The translations under genes and the position numbers were made by a program. This document shows positions 34,093 to 42,669 of a stretch of 64,000 bases of DNA, piece by piece. How positions within the stretch are numbered: the stretch's first letter is position 1; each line of letters starts with the position of its first letter. This DNA comes from Petrimonas sulfuriphila (GTDB taxonomy: Bacteria > Bacteroidota > Bacteroidia > Bacteroidales > Dysgonomonadaceae), in contig CP073276.1 of NCBI GenBank assembly GCA_038561985.1, positions 1,488,001 to 1,552,000 of the forward strand. Reading direction: 5' to 3'. The notes below the pieces were generated by a model, which was not told where the DNA came from, made no database searches, and saw only the letters and a list, made by a program, of their open reading frames with translations.

Positions 34093-35187
34093 TTATTTTA
34101 CTCTTTTGCCGTCCCTGAATTCAACAATGAAAGCGTCTTTGAATTTTCTTTGAACGGTTTTGAGTGTTTTGTTTGCTTCATTAAGATCGGATGACCGGCC
34201 GTACGTGTATTTATATGTTTTGCCGTCTAAATAAAAATCTACCGGATTCAACCCTTTCAGTTGCGAAGAATTATCGGCCAGTTTTCGGGGAGCTGTAAGG
34301 AACTGTATCCTGTATTCGCTTGTTCCGGTTACATCCATCCCGGTAGAGGGAGGGTTGGCTGCAATTGTCTTTCGTTGTTCCGGATTGGTAAATACATGAC
34401 TTTTTTTGTCGTATTCGTGTTTGTATTCCTTAAAAGCCAAATAAACGGAGTTTGCCAATGATCTTTGTCCGCTTTCGGTTTTCATATACTTTTCGTCGGA
34501 AGGATTTGAAATGTACCCCAGCTCCACAAGGATACTCGGCATAGCCACTTCCCGGAGCACCAGAAAACCGGCCTGCCTGACATCCCGGTTAGTCCTTTTC
34601 GAGTTGTTTACCAGCCTGTTTTGTACCAACGATGCAAAGTAAACGCTTTGCTGAAGGTACTGGTCGGTCATAAACTCAAACATGATGTATGACTCTGGCT
34701 CGTTAGGGTCAAATCCCTGGTACTTGGTGGAATAATCATCTTCATAGAGAATTACCGAGTTTTCCGCTTTGGCAACATCCAGGTTGTCCTTGCTCCGGTG
34801 CAGCCCCAACACAAATGTCTCCACGCCTTGCGGAGACCTTTTTCTCCTGTCAAGCGCATTACAGTGTAGCGAAATATACAGGTCGGCCTTAGCTTTGTTG
34901 GCTATCTCGGCCCTTTTGTTTAACTCTACGAACCTATCGGTATCTCTTGTATATAAAACTTTTACGTCCGGATGGTTATTCTTGATGAGTTCGCCTAGCT
35001 TTTTCCCGACAACAAGAACGATGTCCTTTTCTTTTGAGCTTGATCCGATCGCACCTGGATCGCGGCCTCCGTGGCCGGGGTCAATAACAACCGTGAATCC
35101 GTTTTTTTGAGCGAAAGCACTTTCTGCCGGAATCAGAAATAAAACTCCTAAACCGTAAATAATAAGTTTTTTCAGTCGTAACAGCAT
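34093..35187 (-). CDS. N-acetylmuramoyl-L-alanine amidase (Amidase_3) with SPOR-like tail
   Basis: A 364-residue exported zinc amidase. Signal peptide 1-26; catalytic domain about 30-255 with IDPGHGGRDPGAIG (first zinc His), LYISLHCNA (second His) and PSILVELGYISNPSDEKY (catalytic Glu). The last ~75 residues (EYRIQFLTAPRKLADNS … KTVQRKFKDAFIVEFRDGK) resemble a SPOR peptidoglycan-binding domain. It cleaves peptide stems from glycan during cell separation. The promoter -7 box lies at 35211-35218. Confidence 0.92.
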   Translation of the reverse strand: MLLRLKKLIIYGLGVLFLIPAESAFAQKNGFTVVIDPGHGGRDPGAIGSSSKEKDIVLVVGKKLGELIKNNHPDVKVLYTRDTDRFVELNKRAEIANKAKADLYISLHCNALDRRKRSPQGVETFVLGLHRSKDNLDVAKAENSVILYEDDYSTKYQGFDPNEPESYIMFEFMTDQYLQQSVYFASLVQNRLVNNSKRTNRDVRQAGFLVLREVAMPSILVELGYISNPSDEKYMKTESGQRSLANSVYLAFKEYKHEYDKKSHVFTNPEQRKTIAANPPSTGMDVTGTSEYRIQFLTAPRKLADNSSQLKGLNPVDFYLDGKTYKYTYGRSSDLNEANKTLKTVQRKFKDAFIVEFRDGKRVK

Positions 35188-35210
35188 CTTTCTGTCAGTT
35201 TTATTTCATA

Positions 35211-35218
35211 CAAAAATA
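35211..35218 (-). promoter_or_regulatory. -7 box for the amidase-MCE gene pair
   Basis: Minus-strand TATTTTTG matches TAnnTTTG, 24 nt before the amidase ATG. No clear -33 TTTG at 19-20 bp. Confidence 0.55.
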
Positions 35219-35270
35219 GATAATTATTTTGTACTAAAGCGCAGTAAGCCGTGATTACACTATTTTTAAC

Positions 35271-35298
35271 AAAAAAAAGCCACACCAACGGTGCAGCC
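35271..35298 (-). terminator. Rho-independent terminator of the TlpA-like gene
   Basis: Arms agccacacc (35278-35286) and ggtgcagcc (35290-35298) pair on the minus strand, with two G-U pairs, around a 3-nt loop, followed by eight T (35278-35271). Confidence 0.75.
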
Positions 35299-35325
35299 CT
35301 TTTAAACAGGTGAAATAACGGGATT

Positions 35326-36441
35326 TTATTCTCCCAACAATTCATTCAGTTTATTGTGAAGTTCTGCTCCACGCAGGTCTTTGGCAATAATGATCCCCTC
35401 CTTGTCCAAAAGGACGGTGTGCGGAATACCGCGGAAAGCGTACAGCTCTACCACCGGGGTATCCCAGAACTTAAGTTCAGACATCTGGGGCCAGGTCATG
35501 TTCAACTCTTTTATGCCGCTCAGCCACCTTTCTCTTTCCCGGTCAAGAGAAACTCCCACAACTTCAAAACCTTTGTTTTTGTAATTGTTGTAAGCTGCAA
35601 CCACATTGGGCATTTCGTCGCGGCAAGGGCCGCACCAGGCTGCCCAGAAGTCGATCAGGACAACCTTTCCTTTTCCTGCGTAATCCGATAATGAAATGTC
35701 GTTTCCTTCCGGATCTTTCATTGTAAAATCGAGAAATTTTTGGCCGATAGCTACTCTTTCGGCATTTTCAAGACGTTTAACGATGCGTTGAATACTTTCT
35801 TGCGATTTATAAGCTTCATCCGTTAACGCAAGGATTTCGCGCTGGGTTTCCGGTTCAAACATCTCTGCGGAAGTCATAAAGAGGAATTTACCCAGCGGAT
35901 TGGCTATGTTGGCTTTGATGAAATCAGCTGTTTTGCTAGATATATCGCCGGATAACTTTTCGTATTGCGCGGTAAGTGCGGCATCCAGTGAGTCTGTCAT
36001 TGCACCCGTCGATGCAGCTTCCTGGTATTGTTGAGAGAGTGCGCGAATTTCTTTCGTTATATTTTCCTGTTCTGTCCTGAACGTATTGTAGGCGTCGTTT
36101 AGCTGTGAACCTGAAACCGTAACGGTGGAATCGAACTGCACGCGGATGGTTCCCGGCTCTAAAATGGCAAGCACCCTTGATGGTTTCTGAGGGTTAACCG
36201 TTTCGTCCAGAGCGATAAAGCGTAATACGGTTGAGTCGGCAGATCCTTCGAATTTGAACGAGCCGTTTGTTACAACGGCAGTGTCAACCGACACCATCTC
36301 GTTGGTTGTCATTTCCTGAATATATACGTTTTTGCCTTCATAGGCAGGATCAGTAACGGTTCCGTCAATTTTATAAGTTTTGTTGTTTTGACAAGAGATC
36401 AAAACGAAAGCTGTGATTAATAGGAGTGAAAATTTTTTCAT
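35326..36441 (-). CDS. TlpA-like thiol-disulfide lipoprotein with DUF4369 domain
   Basis: A 371-residue envelope protein. Lipobox VLISC puts the lipidated Cys at residue 17. A DUF4369-like beta domain (about 23-115, KIDGTVTDPAYEGKNVYIQ) and a helical linker precede a thioredoxin-fold AhpC/TSA domain from about 235 with active-site WCGPC in DFWAAWCGPCRDE. It is expected to reduce or exchange disulfides of envelope proteins. This domain combination is common in Bacteroidota. Monocistronic, with promoter and terminator identified. Confidence 0.9.
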   Translation of the reverse strand: MKKFSLLLITAFVLISCQNNKTYKIDGTVTDPAYEGKNVYIQEMTTNEMVSVDTAVVTNGSFKFEGSADSTVLRFIALDETVNPQKPSRVLAILEPGTIRVQFDSTVTVSGSQLNDAYNTFRTEQENITKEIRALSQQYQEAASTGAMTDSLDAALTAQYEKLSGDISSKTADFIKANIANPLGKFLFMTSAEMFEPETQREILALTDEAYKSQESIQRIVKRLENAERVAIGQKFLDFTMKDPEGNDISLSDYAGKGKVVLIDFWAAWCGPCRDEMPNVVAAYNNYKNKGFEVVGVSLDRERERWLSGIKELNMTWPQMSELKFWDTPVVELYAFRGIPHTVLLDKEGIIIAKDLRGAELHNKLNELLGE

Positions 36442-36470
36442 ACGATTTTTCTTTTATTCTTTAAACGGTG

Positions 36471-36478
36471 CAAATATA
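36471..36478 (-). promoter_or_regulatory. -7 box of the TlpA-like gene
   Basis: Minus-strand TATATTTG matches TAnnTTTG, 30 nt before the ATG. Confidence 0.6.
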
Positions 36479-36740
36479 CATAAAAAAAGAGAGTTAGCCC
36501 ATTCTTTGCTGTTTTTTTGTTGCCCTGATAATAAATGAATGATAAAGCCGTTTTAAAATAAAAGAGACAGAAATGGCTAATCCTGATTTTATCCGACGAT
36601 TCTCCTTGTCCCACGAATCCGATGCAAAAGTTCCGGACCGTTTAAGCATATGTATTGTTCTTCAATATGCAAGATCGCTGCGTATAGAGAAAAAACTGCC
36701 TACCCATTTAGGTTTGTTCATCATCAATTGATTTTTTTAT

Positions 36741-36748
36741 TATCTTTG
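36741..36748 (+). promoter_or_regulatory. -7 box of rpe
   Basis: TATCTTTG lies only 9 nt before the ATG at 36758, predicting a start point near 36755. A TTTG at 36713-36716 is 24 bp upstream, longer than usual. This favours translation from the ATG at 36770. Confidence 0.65.
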
Positions 36749-36769
36749 ACACTCAAAATGGATAACGAT

Positions 36770-37420
36770 ATGAATCATCTGGTTGCGCCGTCATTGCTCT
36801 CGGCGAATTTCCTAAATCTTGAAAAAGATATCGAAATGCTGAATCGGAGTGAAGCCGATTGGATACACCTTGATATCATGGATGGTGTTTTTGTTCCCAA
36901 TATTTCTTTTGGGTTCCCGGTTCTGGACCTGTTGAAAGAAAGGACGAGCAAGTCTCTGGATGTGCACTTGATGATTGTTCAACCCGAGAAATTCGTAGAC
37001 GAAATTGCCGCTGCGGGTACGGAATACATGAATGTCCATTACGAGGCATGTACACATTTGCATCGTGTGGTTAGCGAGATCAAGAAGCGCGGAATGAAAG
37101 CCGGGGTTACTCTTAATCCGCACACTCCGGTTTTGTTGCTCGAAGACATTATCCGAGATTTAGATATGGTTTTACTCATGTCGGTTAATCCTGGTTTTGG
37201 CGGTCAAAAATTCATCGAACATTCGCTGGAGAAAGTTAAGGTGTTGAAAGAACTGATTCTTCGGAAAAATGCCCGGGCACTTATCGAGGTTGACGGAGGA
37301 GTGAATCTTGAAACCGGAAAAAGACTTGTAGAGGCTGGAGCAGATGTACTGGTTGCCGGAAATTTTGTTTTCTCTTCTCAAGATCCCATACATACTATTC
37401 ATCAACTGAAGTCGTTATAA
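36770..37420 (+). CDS. rpe: Ribulose-phosphate 3-epimerase
   Basis: A 216-residue TIM-barrel enzyme of the pentose phosphate pathway interconverting ribulose 5-phosphate and xylulose 5-phosphate. Motifs: APSLLSANFLNLEKD, HLDIMDGVFVPNISFG (metal His/Asp), MSVNPGFGGQKF (phosphate loop) and EVDGGVNLETG. The frame opens far upstream at 36650, but the promoter at 36741-36748 lies within that extension; ATG 36770 gives the family N-terminus and a ~15-nt leader, while ATG 36758 would be almost leaderless. Confidence 0.93.
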   Translation: MNHLVAPSLLSANFLNLEKDIEMLNRSEADWIHLDIMDGVFVPNISFGFPVLDLLKERTSKSLDVHLMIVQPEKFVDEIAAAGTEYMNVHYEACTHLHRVVSEIKKRGMKAGVTLNPHTPVLLLEDIIRDLDMVLLMSVNPGFGGQKFIEHSLEKVKVLKELILRKNARALIEVDGGVNLETGKRLVEAGADVLVAGNFVFSSQDPIHTIHQLKSL

Positions 37421-37456
37421 TTCTCTGGAAGACACTCCCTCATAAACGTAACAGTT

Positions 37457-39418
37457 ATGAGCGATCTTGTAGCTAAAATACCCTTTCTCCGGTTATTGCT
37501 TCCGGCAGTAGCCTCTATATCTGTATCGGCTTTTTTGATTGAACTGACTTATTCCTGGATAATTTGCACGGCAGGTGCAGGAGCAATGGCTGTCTCTTTT
37601 TTTGTTTCGGAAAGAAAACAGTTCACCTGTCGCTGGCTTTTTGGAGCAGGGTTGTTTATTTTTGTTTTCGGCTTGTTTTCCTTTTTATTCCGGCAAAAAA
37701 TTAAGGAATCCCAATGGCGTTTTGCAGACAAACCGACGGTCTGTATAGGTACAGTTGTTGATGTTCCGCGGGAAAAACCGCGGTCATTTGCCTGTAATGT
37801 GAAAATCAGCTATCCGGTAAGCCATAAAATCGTGGCTTACCTGCAAAAGGAGGATAGAGTGAGGAACATTACCCCCGGGGATGAAATAGTTTTCGTTGCC
37901 CAGATCCGGACTTTTAAGAACTTCGGAAATCCCGATGACTTCGACTACGTCCGATTTATGCGAAACAACGGTTTTTCAGGCACCACCTATTTGTCTTCAT
38001 CTAATTGGCATCCCACCGGAAAAGAGCATGCCTCGTTGTATGTTTCGGCGCAGAAAGTTCGAAAAAAGGCATTGGAGTTTTACCGTATGTTTGAGTTGGA
38101 TAACGACGCTTATTCATTTATTTCCGCTCTTACACTAGGTTACAAGCACGATTTGACAAACGAACTACAGGAGGCTTTTCGTGCGTCAGGAACAGCTCAT
38201 GTCTTGGCCGTTAGTGGGTTGCATGTGGGGGTTATTTACGGTATCTTCGCATTCCTTTTTTCTTTTTTAGGAAAAACGGGCGGGAGGTTCGTGATAAAAC
38301 AAATTATGACTATTGCCGCTTTGTGGCTTTACGCTTTTCTTACAGGGCTTCCCCCATCGGTTCTCCGGGCAACTTTGATGCTCACGATTGCTTCTGTGGG
38401 ATGGATGGGGGGAAGAAGAGGTTTTACGCTAAACGCGTTGGCTGCAGCCGCTTTTTTTATTCTTGCTTTCAATCCGATGAGCCTTTTCAACGTTGGGTTT
38501 CAAATGAGCTTCATAGCTGTTCTGGCTATCTTATCCTTTAGTCCGGTACTGGATAGCCTGTATCAGCCTAAGAACAAGATAATAAAAAAAAGCTGGGGTT
38601 TATTTTCTGTTTCCATATCCGCTCAAGCAGGTATTTTCCCCATTGCTTTGCATTATTTCGGTACTTTCCCAACCTTTTTCTTTATCGCCAATATGTTGAT
38701 AGTGCCGTTAATAGGTGTGATTATCTATGCTTGTATTCCGGTGATTCTCCTTACAGGATTGAAACCCTTCCAGTTTGTAATTGTCGACTGGCTTTATCCG
38801 GTTTTTGGATGGATTTTGAAAGGGTTAATCTTCGTTGTATTGAAGGTCGTCTGCTTTATCGAAACCCTTCCATACGCACAATTGTCAGATAAGCCTATTT
38901 CTACACTACAGATGATGATGTTGCTCTTTATCGTTGTTACTGTTTTTAAATTTTTCACACATAAGAGAGTTGCTAGCCTGATTGCTGGTTTAACTTGCTC
39001 CCTGTTCTTTATCTTGACATTCACGTACGCTGAACTATCCCGGAAGCCTGTTCAATTAGCCGTATTTAATAAACCCGGCTTTAGCGATATCGGTCTTTAT
39101 GTGGATGAAAAGCGGGTTGACTTCGACATAAAAGAAAACGGTTTTATTCCGCATCCATCAAAGTCGATACTGCGTTTGTCCGAAAGTATTTATTCGCATG
39201 CGGAAACATCCCGGCCGTTTGAAATTGACGTTATAGTCCTGTCGCATGACCCAGCCCTCTCGATAATGCAGCTGACGAACATTTTCCGTACAGGACAAAT
39301 CGTGCTGGACAGTTCAATTCCTTTGTACGACAGAATCCGGTTAATGAGTGATTGTGAAAAGCTGGGGATTTCCTGTCACGATGTGGGAGAAGATGGGGCG
39401 TATCTCATAAATTTGTAG
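37457..39418 (+). CDS. ComEC/Rec2-family membrane protein
   Basis: A 653-residue polytopic protein. An N-terminal membrane region is followed by a DUF4131-type soluble domain (about 90-190, GDEIVFVAQIRTFKNFGNP) and the competence domain (from about 220: FISALTLGYKHDL, GTAHVLAVSGLHVGVIY, LPPSVLRATLML), with about ten helices. The C-terminal ~120 residues are soluble, but the metallo-beta-lactamase H-x-H-x-D-H motif of longer ComEC proteins is not seen. It would form the inner-membrane channel for single-stranded DNA uptake; competence itself is not shown by the sequence. Confidence 0.85.
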   Translation: MSDLVAKIPFLRLLLPAVASISVSAFLIELTYSWIICTAGAGAMAVSFFVSERKQFTCRWLFGAGLFIFVFGLFSFLFRQKIKESQWRFADKPTVCIGTVVDVPREKPRSFACNVKISYPVSHKIVAYLQKEDRVRNITPGDEIVFVAQIRTFKNFGNPDDFDYVRFMRNNGFSGTTYLSSSNWHPTGKEHASLYVSAQKVRKKALEFYRMFELDNDAYSFISALTLGYKHDLTNELQEAFRASGTAHVLAVSGLHVGVIYGIFAFLFSFLGKTGGRFVIKQIMTIAALWLYAFLTGLPPSVLRATLMLTIASVGWMGGRRGFTLNALAAAAFFILAFNPMSLFNVGFQMSFIAVLAILSFSPVLDSLYQPKNKIIKKSWGLFSVSISAQAGIFPIALHYFGTFPTFFFIANMLIVPLIGVIIYACIPVILLTGLKPFQFVIVDWLYPVFGWILKGLIFVVLKVVCFIETLPYAQLSDKPISTLQMMMLLFIVVTVFKFFTHKRVASLIAGLTCSLFFILTFTYAELSRKPVQLAVFNKPGFSDIGLYVDEKRVDFDIKENGFIPHPSKSILRLSESIYSHAETSRPFEIDVIVLSHDPALSIMQLTNIFRTGQIVLDSSIPLYDRIRLMSDCEKLGISCHDVGEDGAYLINL

Positions 39419-39442
39419 TAATTTTGAACTTTTCTATAAAAA

Positions 39443-40495
39443 ATGAACTATTTCGAACCCTTATCGGAGATTATTGACAAGTCATCCGTACAACAGGTGC
39501 AAGAGCTGATCGAAAACAGCAGCCAGATATTGATTACCACACACCTCTCTCCCGATGGCGATGCATTGGGGGCCTCCCTAGGGCTGTATCATTTTCTGAA
39601 GTTGAAAAAGAAAGATGTCAAGCTGATGGTTCCCAATTCGTTTCCTTATTTTTTGAAATGGATGACCGGATCCGGTGAAATTCTTGTTTACGAATATAAT
39701 CCGAAAGCAGCACAGGTTATTTTCGATCACGCTGATCTGATTTTCAGTCTCGATTACAACATACCCAAACGAGTAGGGAATATGGCATCTCTTTTGGAAA
39801 AATCCAGTGCCCGTAAAGTGCTTGTTGATCATCATCTTTTTCCCGGGGATAATTACGATGTGGTTATCTCTTATCCTGGAATTTCATCGACTAGTGAGCT
39901 GATTTTCCGTTTGCTGTACCAGGCAGACCGGTACGAAGAAATCGACAAAACGGTTGCAGAGTGTATTTATTGTGGGATGATGACCGATACCGGTGGTTTT
40001 ACGTTTAACTCCAATAATCCGGAAATTTATCTGATAATCAGTTTATTGCTTAGGAAAGGGATTGATAAGGACCGGATTTATTCACTGGTTTATAACAACC
40101 TTACGGAAGACCGGTTCCGGTTGTTGGGCTTCACCCTGTCGCAGCGAATGAAAGTTTATCCCGAACTTCACACGGCACTCATATGGCTATCGCTTGAAGA
40201 CCAGAAACAATTCAGCTACAACAAAGGAGATACCGAAGGATTCGTGAACTATCCGCTCAGCATTAAGGATATTATTTTTTCCGCATTTATTCGCGAAGAC
40301 GAGGAGATGGTGAAGCTCTCGTTCCGCTCTCAAAGCACGTTTCCCACCAACGAATTTGCGGCTCAATTTTTTCACGGCGGAGGGCATTTAAATGCCTCTG
40401 GTGGAGAGTTCTATGGCACGTTGAAAGAGGCTATTTCCCGGTTTGAAGACGGTATAGGATTGTATGCTGAAAAGTTGAGAAATACGCCGAAATAA
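39443..40495 (+). CDS. DHH/DHHA1 phosphoesterase, NrnA-like
   Basis: A 350-residue cytosolic enzyme of the nanoRNase/pAp-phosphatase group. Motifs: THLSPDGDALGASLGL (first Asp pair), LVDHHLFPGD (DHH-type), GMMTDTGGFTF, and the DHHA1 signature FHGGGHLNASGGEF near residue 312. It probably degrades 2-5 nt RNAs and 3'-phosphoadenosine 5'-phosphate. Located 24 bp after comEC on the same strand, which suggests cotranscription. Confidence 0.9.
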   Translation: MNYFEPLSEIIDKSSVQQVQELIENSSQILITTHLSPDGDALGASLGLYHFLKLKKKDVKLMVPNSFPYFLKWMTGSGEILVYEYNPKAAQVIFDHADLIFSLDYNIPKRVGNMASLLEKSSARKVLVDHHLFPGDNYDVVISYPGISSTSELIFRLLYQADRYEEIDKTVAECIYCGMMTDTGGFTFNSNNPEIYLIISLLLRKGIDKDRIYSLVYNNLTEDRFRLLGFTLSQRMKVYPELHTALIWLSLEDQKQFSYNKGDTEGFVNYPLSIKDIIFSAFIREDEEMVKLSFRSQSTFPTNEFAAQFFHGGGHLNASGGEFYGTLKEAISRFEDGIGLYAEKLRNTPK

Positions 40496-40569
40496 GATGT
40501 ATCTCTCGTTTTTTCGGATTGTTATAGTTTATTTTGTGTGAAATAACATTTTTTTTAAAGGGGATTGCT

Positions 40570-40577
40570 TACATTTG
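40570..40577 (+). promoter_or_regulatory. -7 box of the DUF4827-glmM genes
   Basis: TACATTTG matches TAnnTTTG, 32 bp before the lipoprotein ATG. The -33 region is A/T-rich but lacks a clear TTTG. Confidence 0.55.
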
Positions 40578-40609
40578 TAGCCAATTTCTAATTTTTCGTA
40601 ATTCAAAAA

Positions 40610-41188
40610 ATGAAAAAAACACATTACATAATATTCTGTTTACTGGGGCTTGCACTAGTCAGTACTTCTTGCAACAAAAGAAAAACGTATGCGGAGATCC
40701 TGAAGGATGAAACCCGTGCCATCGAAAAATTTATCCTGGAAAATAAACTGGTTGTACTGGATGAATTTCCCACAAGTTTGGTCTTCAAAACCAACGAGTT
40801 TTACCGTGATCCGGCTACAGGAGTTTATTTCAATATCATCGAGCCGGGAGATACTGCCAGCAAAGTAAAAGAAGGTGAGGAGGTTTATGTCAGGTTTATC
40901 GGATTGCGATACTTCACCTCTTCGAACGACACCACCGAATACTCTAATCTCGATCCGATACGTAGCCCGTTTCCTGAATCGCTCACATACAGGGGGCCTG
41001 TAACGGTAATGAACCGATCCCTGTATTCCGGAACAACACCTGGATGGGCTGTCCCGCTTACTTATGTGGGGCACGCCGGAAGAGTAAAAATGATTATCCC
41101 TTTCAATATGGGTTCACAAAGTGACCAGCAGTCCTATTCAACAACCTATTACGATAACGTTCAATACCGATTTGAATCGCAATTATAA
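40610..41188 (+). CDS. DUF4827-type lipoprotein, possible FKBP-like fold
   Basis: A 192-residue protein with lipobox LVSTSC (Cys at residue 21), so membrane-anchored in the envelope. The rest carries the sequence GEEVYVRFIGLRYF and YVGHAGRVKMIIPFNMGSQ, in the style of FKBP-related DUF4827/GldI-like proteins of Bacteroidota. No classic FKBP active-site set is evident, so isomerase activity is uncertain. It lies 6 bp upstream of the phosphohexomutase gene. Confidence 0.7.
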   Translation: MKKTHYIIFCLLGLALVSTSCNKRKTYAEILKDETRAIEKFILENKLVVLDEFPTSLVFKTNEFYRDPATGVYFNIIEPGDTASKVKEGEEVYVRFIGLRYFTSSNDTTEYSNLDPIRSPFPESLTYRGPVTVMNRSLYSGTTPGWAVPLTYVGHAGRVKMIIPFNMGSQSDQQSYSTTYYDNVQYRFESQL

Positions 41189-41194
41189 CGTATT

Positions 41195-42577
41195 ATGACA
41201 CTTATTAAATCCATATCCGGTATCAGAGGCACAATTGGAGGACGGGTGGGTGATAACCTTACTCCGGTTGATATCGTGAAATTTGCATCGGCCTATGCCC
41301 TGTTTATCAAAAAAATTACCGGAGATGCGAAGCCGAAAATAGTGGTTGGCAGAGATGCGCGGATGTCGGGTAATATGGTACATAGCCTTATTACCGGAAC
41401 CTTGATGGGTATGGGTTGTGATGTGGTGGATGTGGGTATGGCAACAACGCCCACCACAGAAATAGCCGTTGTGAAAGAATCGGCATCAGGAGGAATTATA
41501 ATTACTGCTAGTCACAATCCTAAACAATGGAATGCGCTTAAATTGCTGAACAGCCGGGGCGAATTTCTGAATGCCGACCAAGGCAAAGAAATACTGGAGA
41601 TGGCTGAGGCAGAAAGCTTCGAATATGCTTCTGTGGATGAATTGGGAAAAGTTAGTCACAAACAATACCTGCACGCTCATATTCAGAGTATTCTTCAATT
41701 GGACCTGGTGGATTTAGATGCCATAAAGGCTGCCCGCTTCAGGGTGGCTGTGGATGCGGTCAACTCTGTTGGCGGAAACGCCGTCCCGGAGTTGTTGTAT
41801 GCCTTGGGAGTGAAGGAGGTTTTTAAATTGCATTGTGCCATTCACGGTAACTTTTCGCATAACCCGGAACCGTTGCCGCAAAACCTGACGGAGCTTTCGT
41901 CGCTGATGAAAAGCTCCCGGGCTGATGTGGGTTTTGCCGTTGATCCGGATGTAGACCGGTTGGTCATTTACGCCGAAAACGGAGAGCCGTTCGGCGAAGA
42001 GTATACGTTAGTAGCTGTTTCAGATTATATATTGCAACATACCCCCGGAAATACAGTTTCTAACCTTAGTTCTACCCGGGCTTTGCGGGACATTACCCAA
42101 CGACGGGGCGGTGATTATTTTGCTGCTGCAGTAGGCGAAGTGAATGTGGTGGCAAAGATGAAAGAAGTAGGGGCTGTAATTGGTGGCGAAGGTAACGGCG
42201 GAGTTATTTATCCGGCCTCGCATTACGGGCGTGATGCATTAGTAGGCATCGCTTTGTTTTTGACGCAACTGGCGAAATCAGGAAAAAAGGTGAGCGAGCT
42301 CAGGGCGGAGTACCCCGGTTATTTTATGTCGAAACAAAAAATTGAACTTACTCCCGATATCGACACCGATGCCATCCTGCAAAAAGTGAAAGAGCGTTTC
42401 AACGGGGAACAGGTGACGGATATCGATGGTGTTAAAATTGATTTTCCCGATAAATGGGTGCATTTACGTAAATCGAACACAGAACCTATTATTCGGATTT
42501 ATTCGGAAGCAAAAACTCAGGAAGAAGCGGAAGAGGTTGGGAAACAGATTATTGATATTATCAAAGAACTCAAATAA
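41195..42577 (+). CDS. glmM: Phosphohexomutase, probably phosphoglucosamine mutase
   Basis: A 460-residue alpha-D-phosphohexomutase. Catalytic phosphoserine loop GGIIITASHNPKQWNALK near residue 100, metal loop DPDVDRLV near 250, sugar loop GGEGNGGVIYP near 330 and phosphate loop RKSNTEPIIRIYSE at the C-terminus are all intact. The sugar loop GEGNGG differs from the GEQSGH of classical bacterial GlmM and resembles the archaeal/PMM-PGM type, so phosphomannomutase or phosphoglucomutase activity is possible. In Bacteroidales this type is normally annotated GlmM, supplying glucosamine 1-phosphate for cell wall synthesis. Confidence 0.8.
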   Translation: MTLIKSISGIRGTIGGRVGDNLTPVDIVKFASAYALFIKKITGDAKPKIVVGRDARMSGNMVHSLITGTLMGMGCDVVDVGMATTPTTEIAVVKESASGGIIITASHNPKQWNALKLLNSRGEFLNADQGKEILEMAEAESFEYASVDELGKVSHKQYLHAHIQSILQLDLVDLDAIKAARFRVAVDAVNSVGGNAVPELLYALGVKEVFKLHCAIHGNFSHNPEPLPQNLTELSSLMKSSRADVGFAVDPDVDRLVIYAENGEPFGEEYTLVAVSDYILQHTPGNTVSNLSSTRALRDITQRRGGDYFAAAVGEVNVVAKMKEVGAVIGGEGNGGVIYPASHYGRDALVGIALFLTQLAKSGKKVSELRAEYPGYFMSKQKIELTPDIDTDAILQKVKERFNGEQVTDIDGVKIDFPDKWVHLRKSNTEPIIRIYSEAKTQEEAEEVGKQIIDIIKELK

Positions 42578-42593
42578 AAGAAAGGTTAATTTC

Positions 42594-42644
42594 AACAATT
42601 ACCGTATATTAAGACACCTTCTGTTTTAGTTGCGGTAATTTTTT
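42594..42644 (+). terminator. Probable terminator after the phosphohexomutase gene
   Basis: Arms aattaccg (42597-42604) and cggtaatt (42633-42640) with a 28-nt loop, followed by T through 42644. Outer caac/gttg pairs extend it. Confidence 0.6.
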
Positions 42645-42669
42645 GTTGAAAAACAGACGATTGTATAGC

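Noticed and set aside
42578-42669. Possible promoter taattttttg before the acyltransferase gene
   Set aside because: The spacing does not fit TAnnTTTG and the sequence is better explained as the 3' arm and T-run of a terminator.
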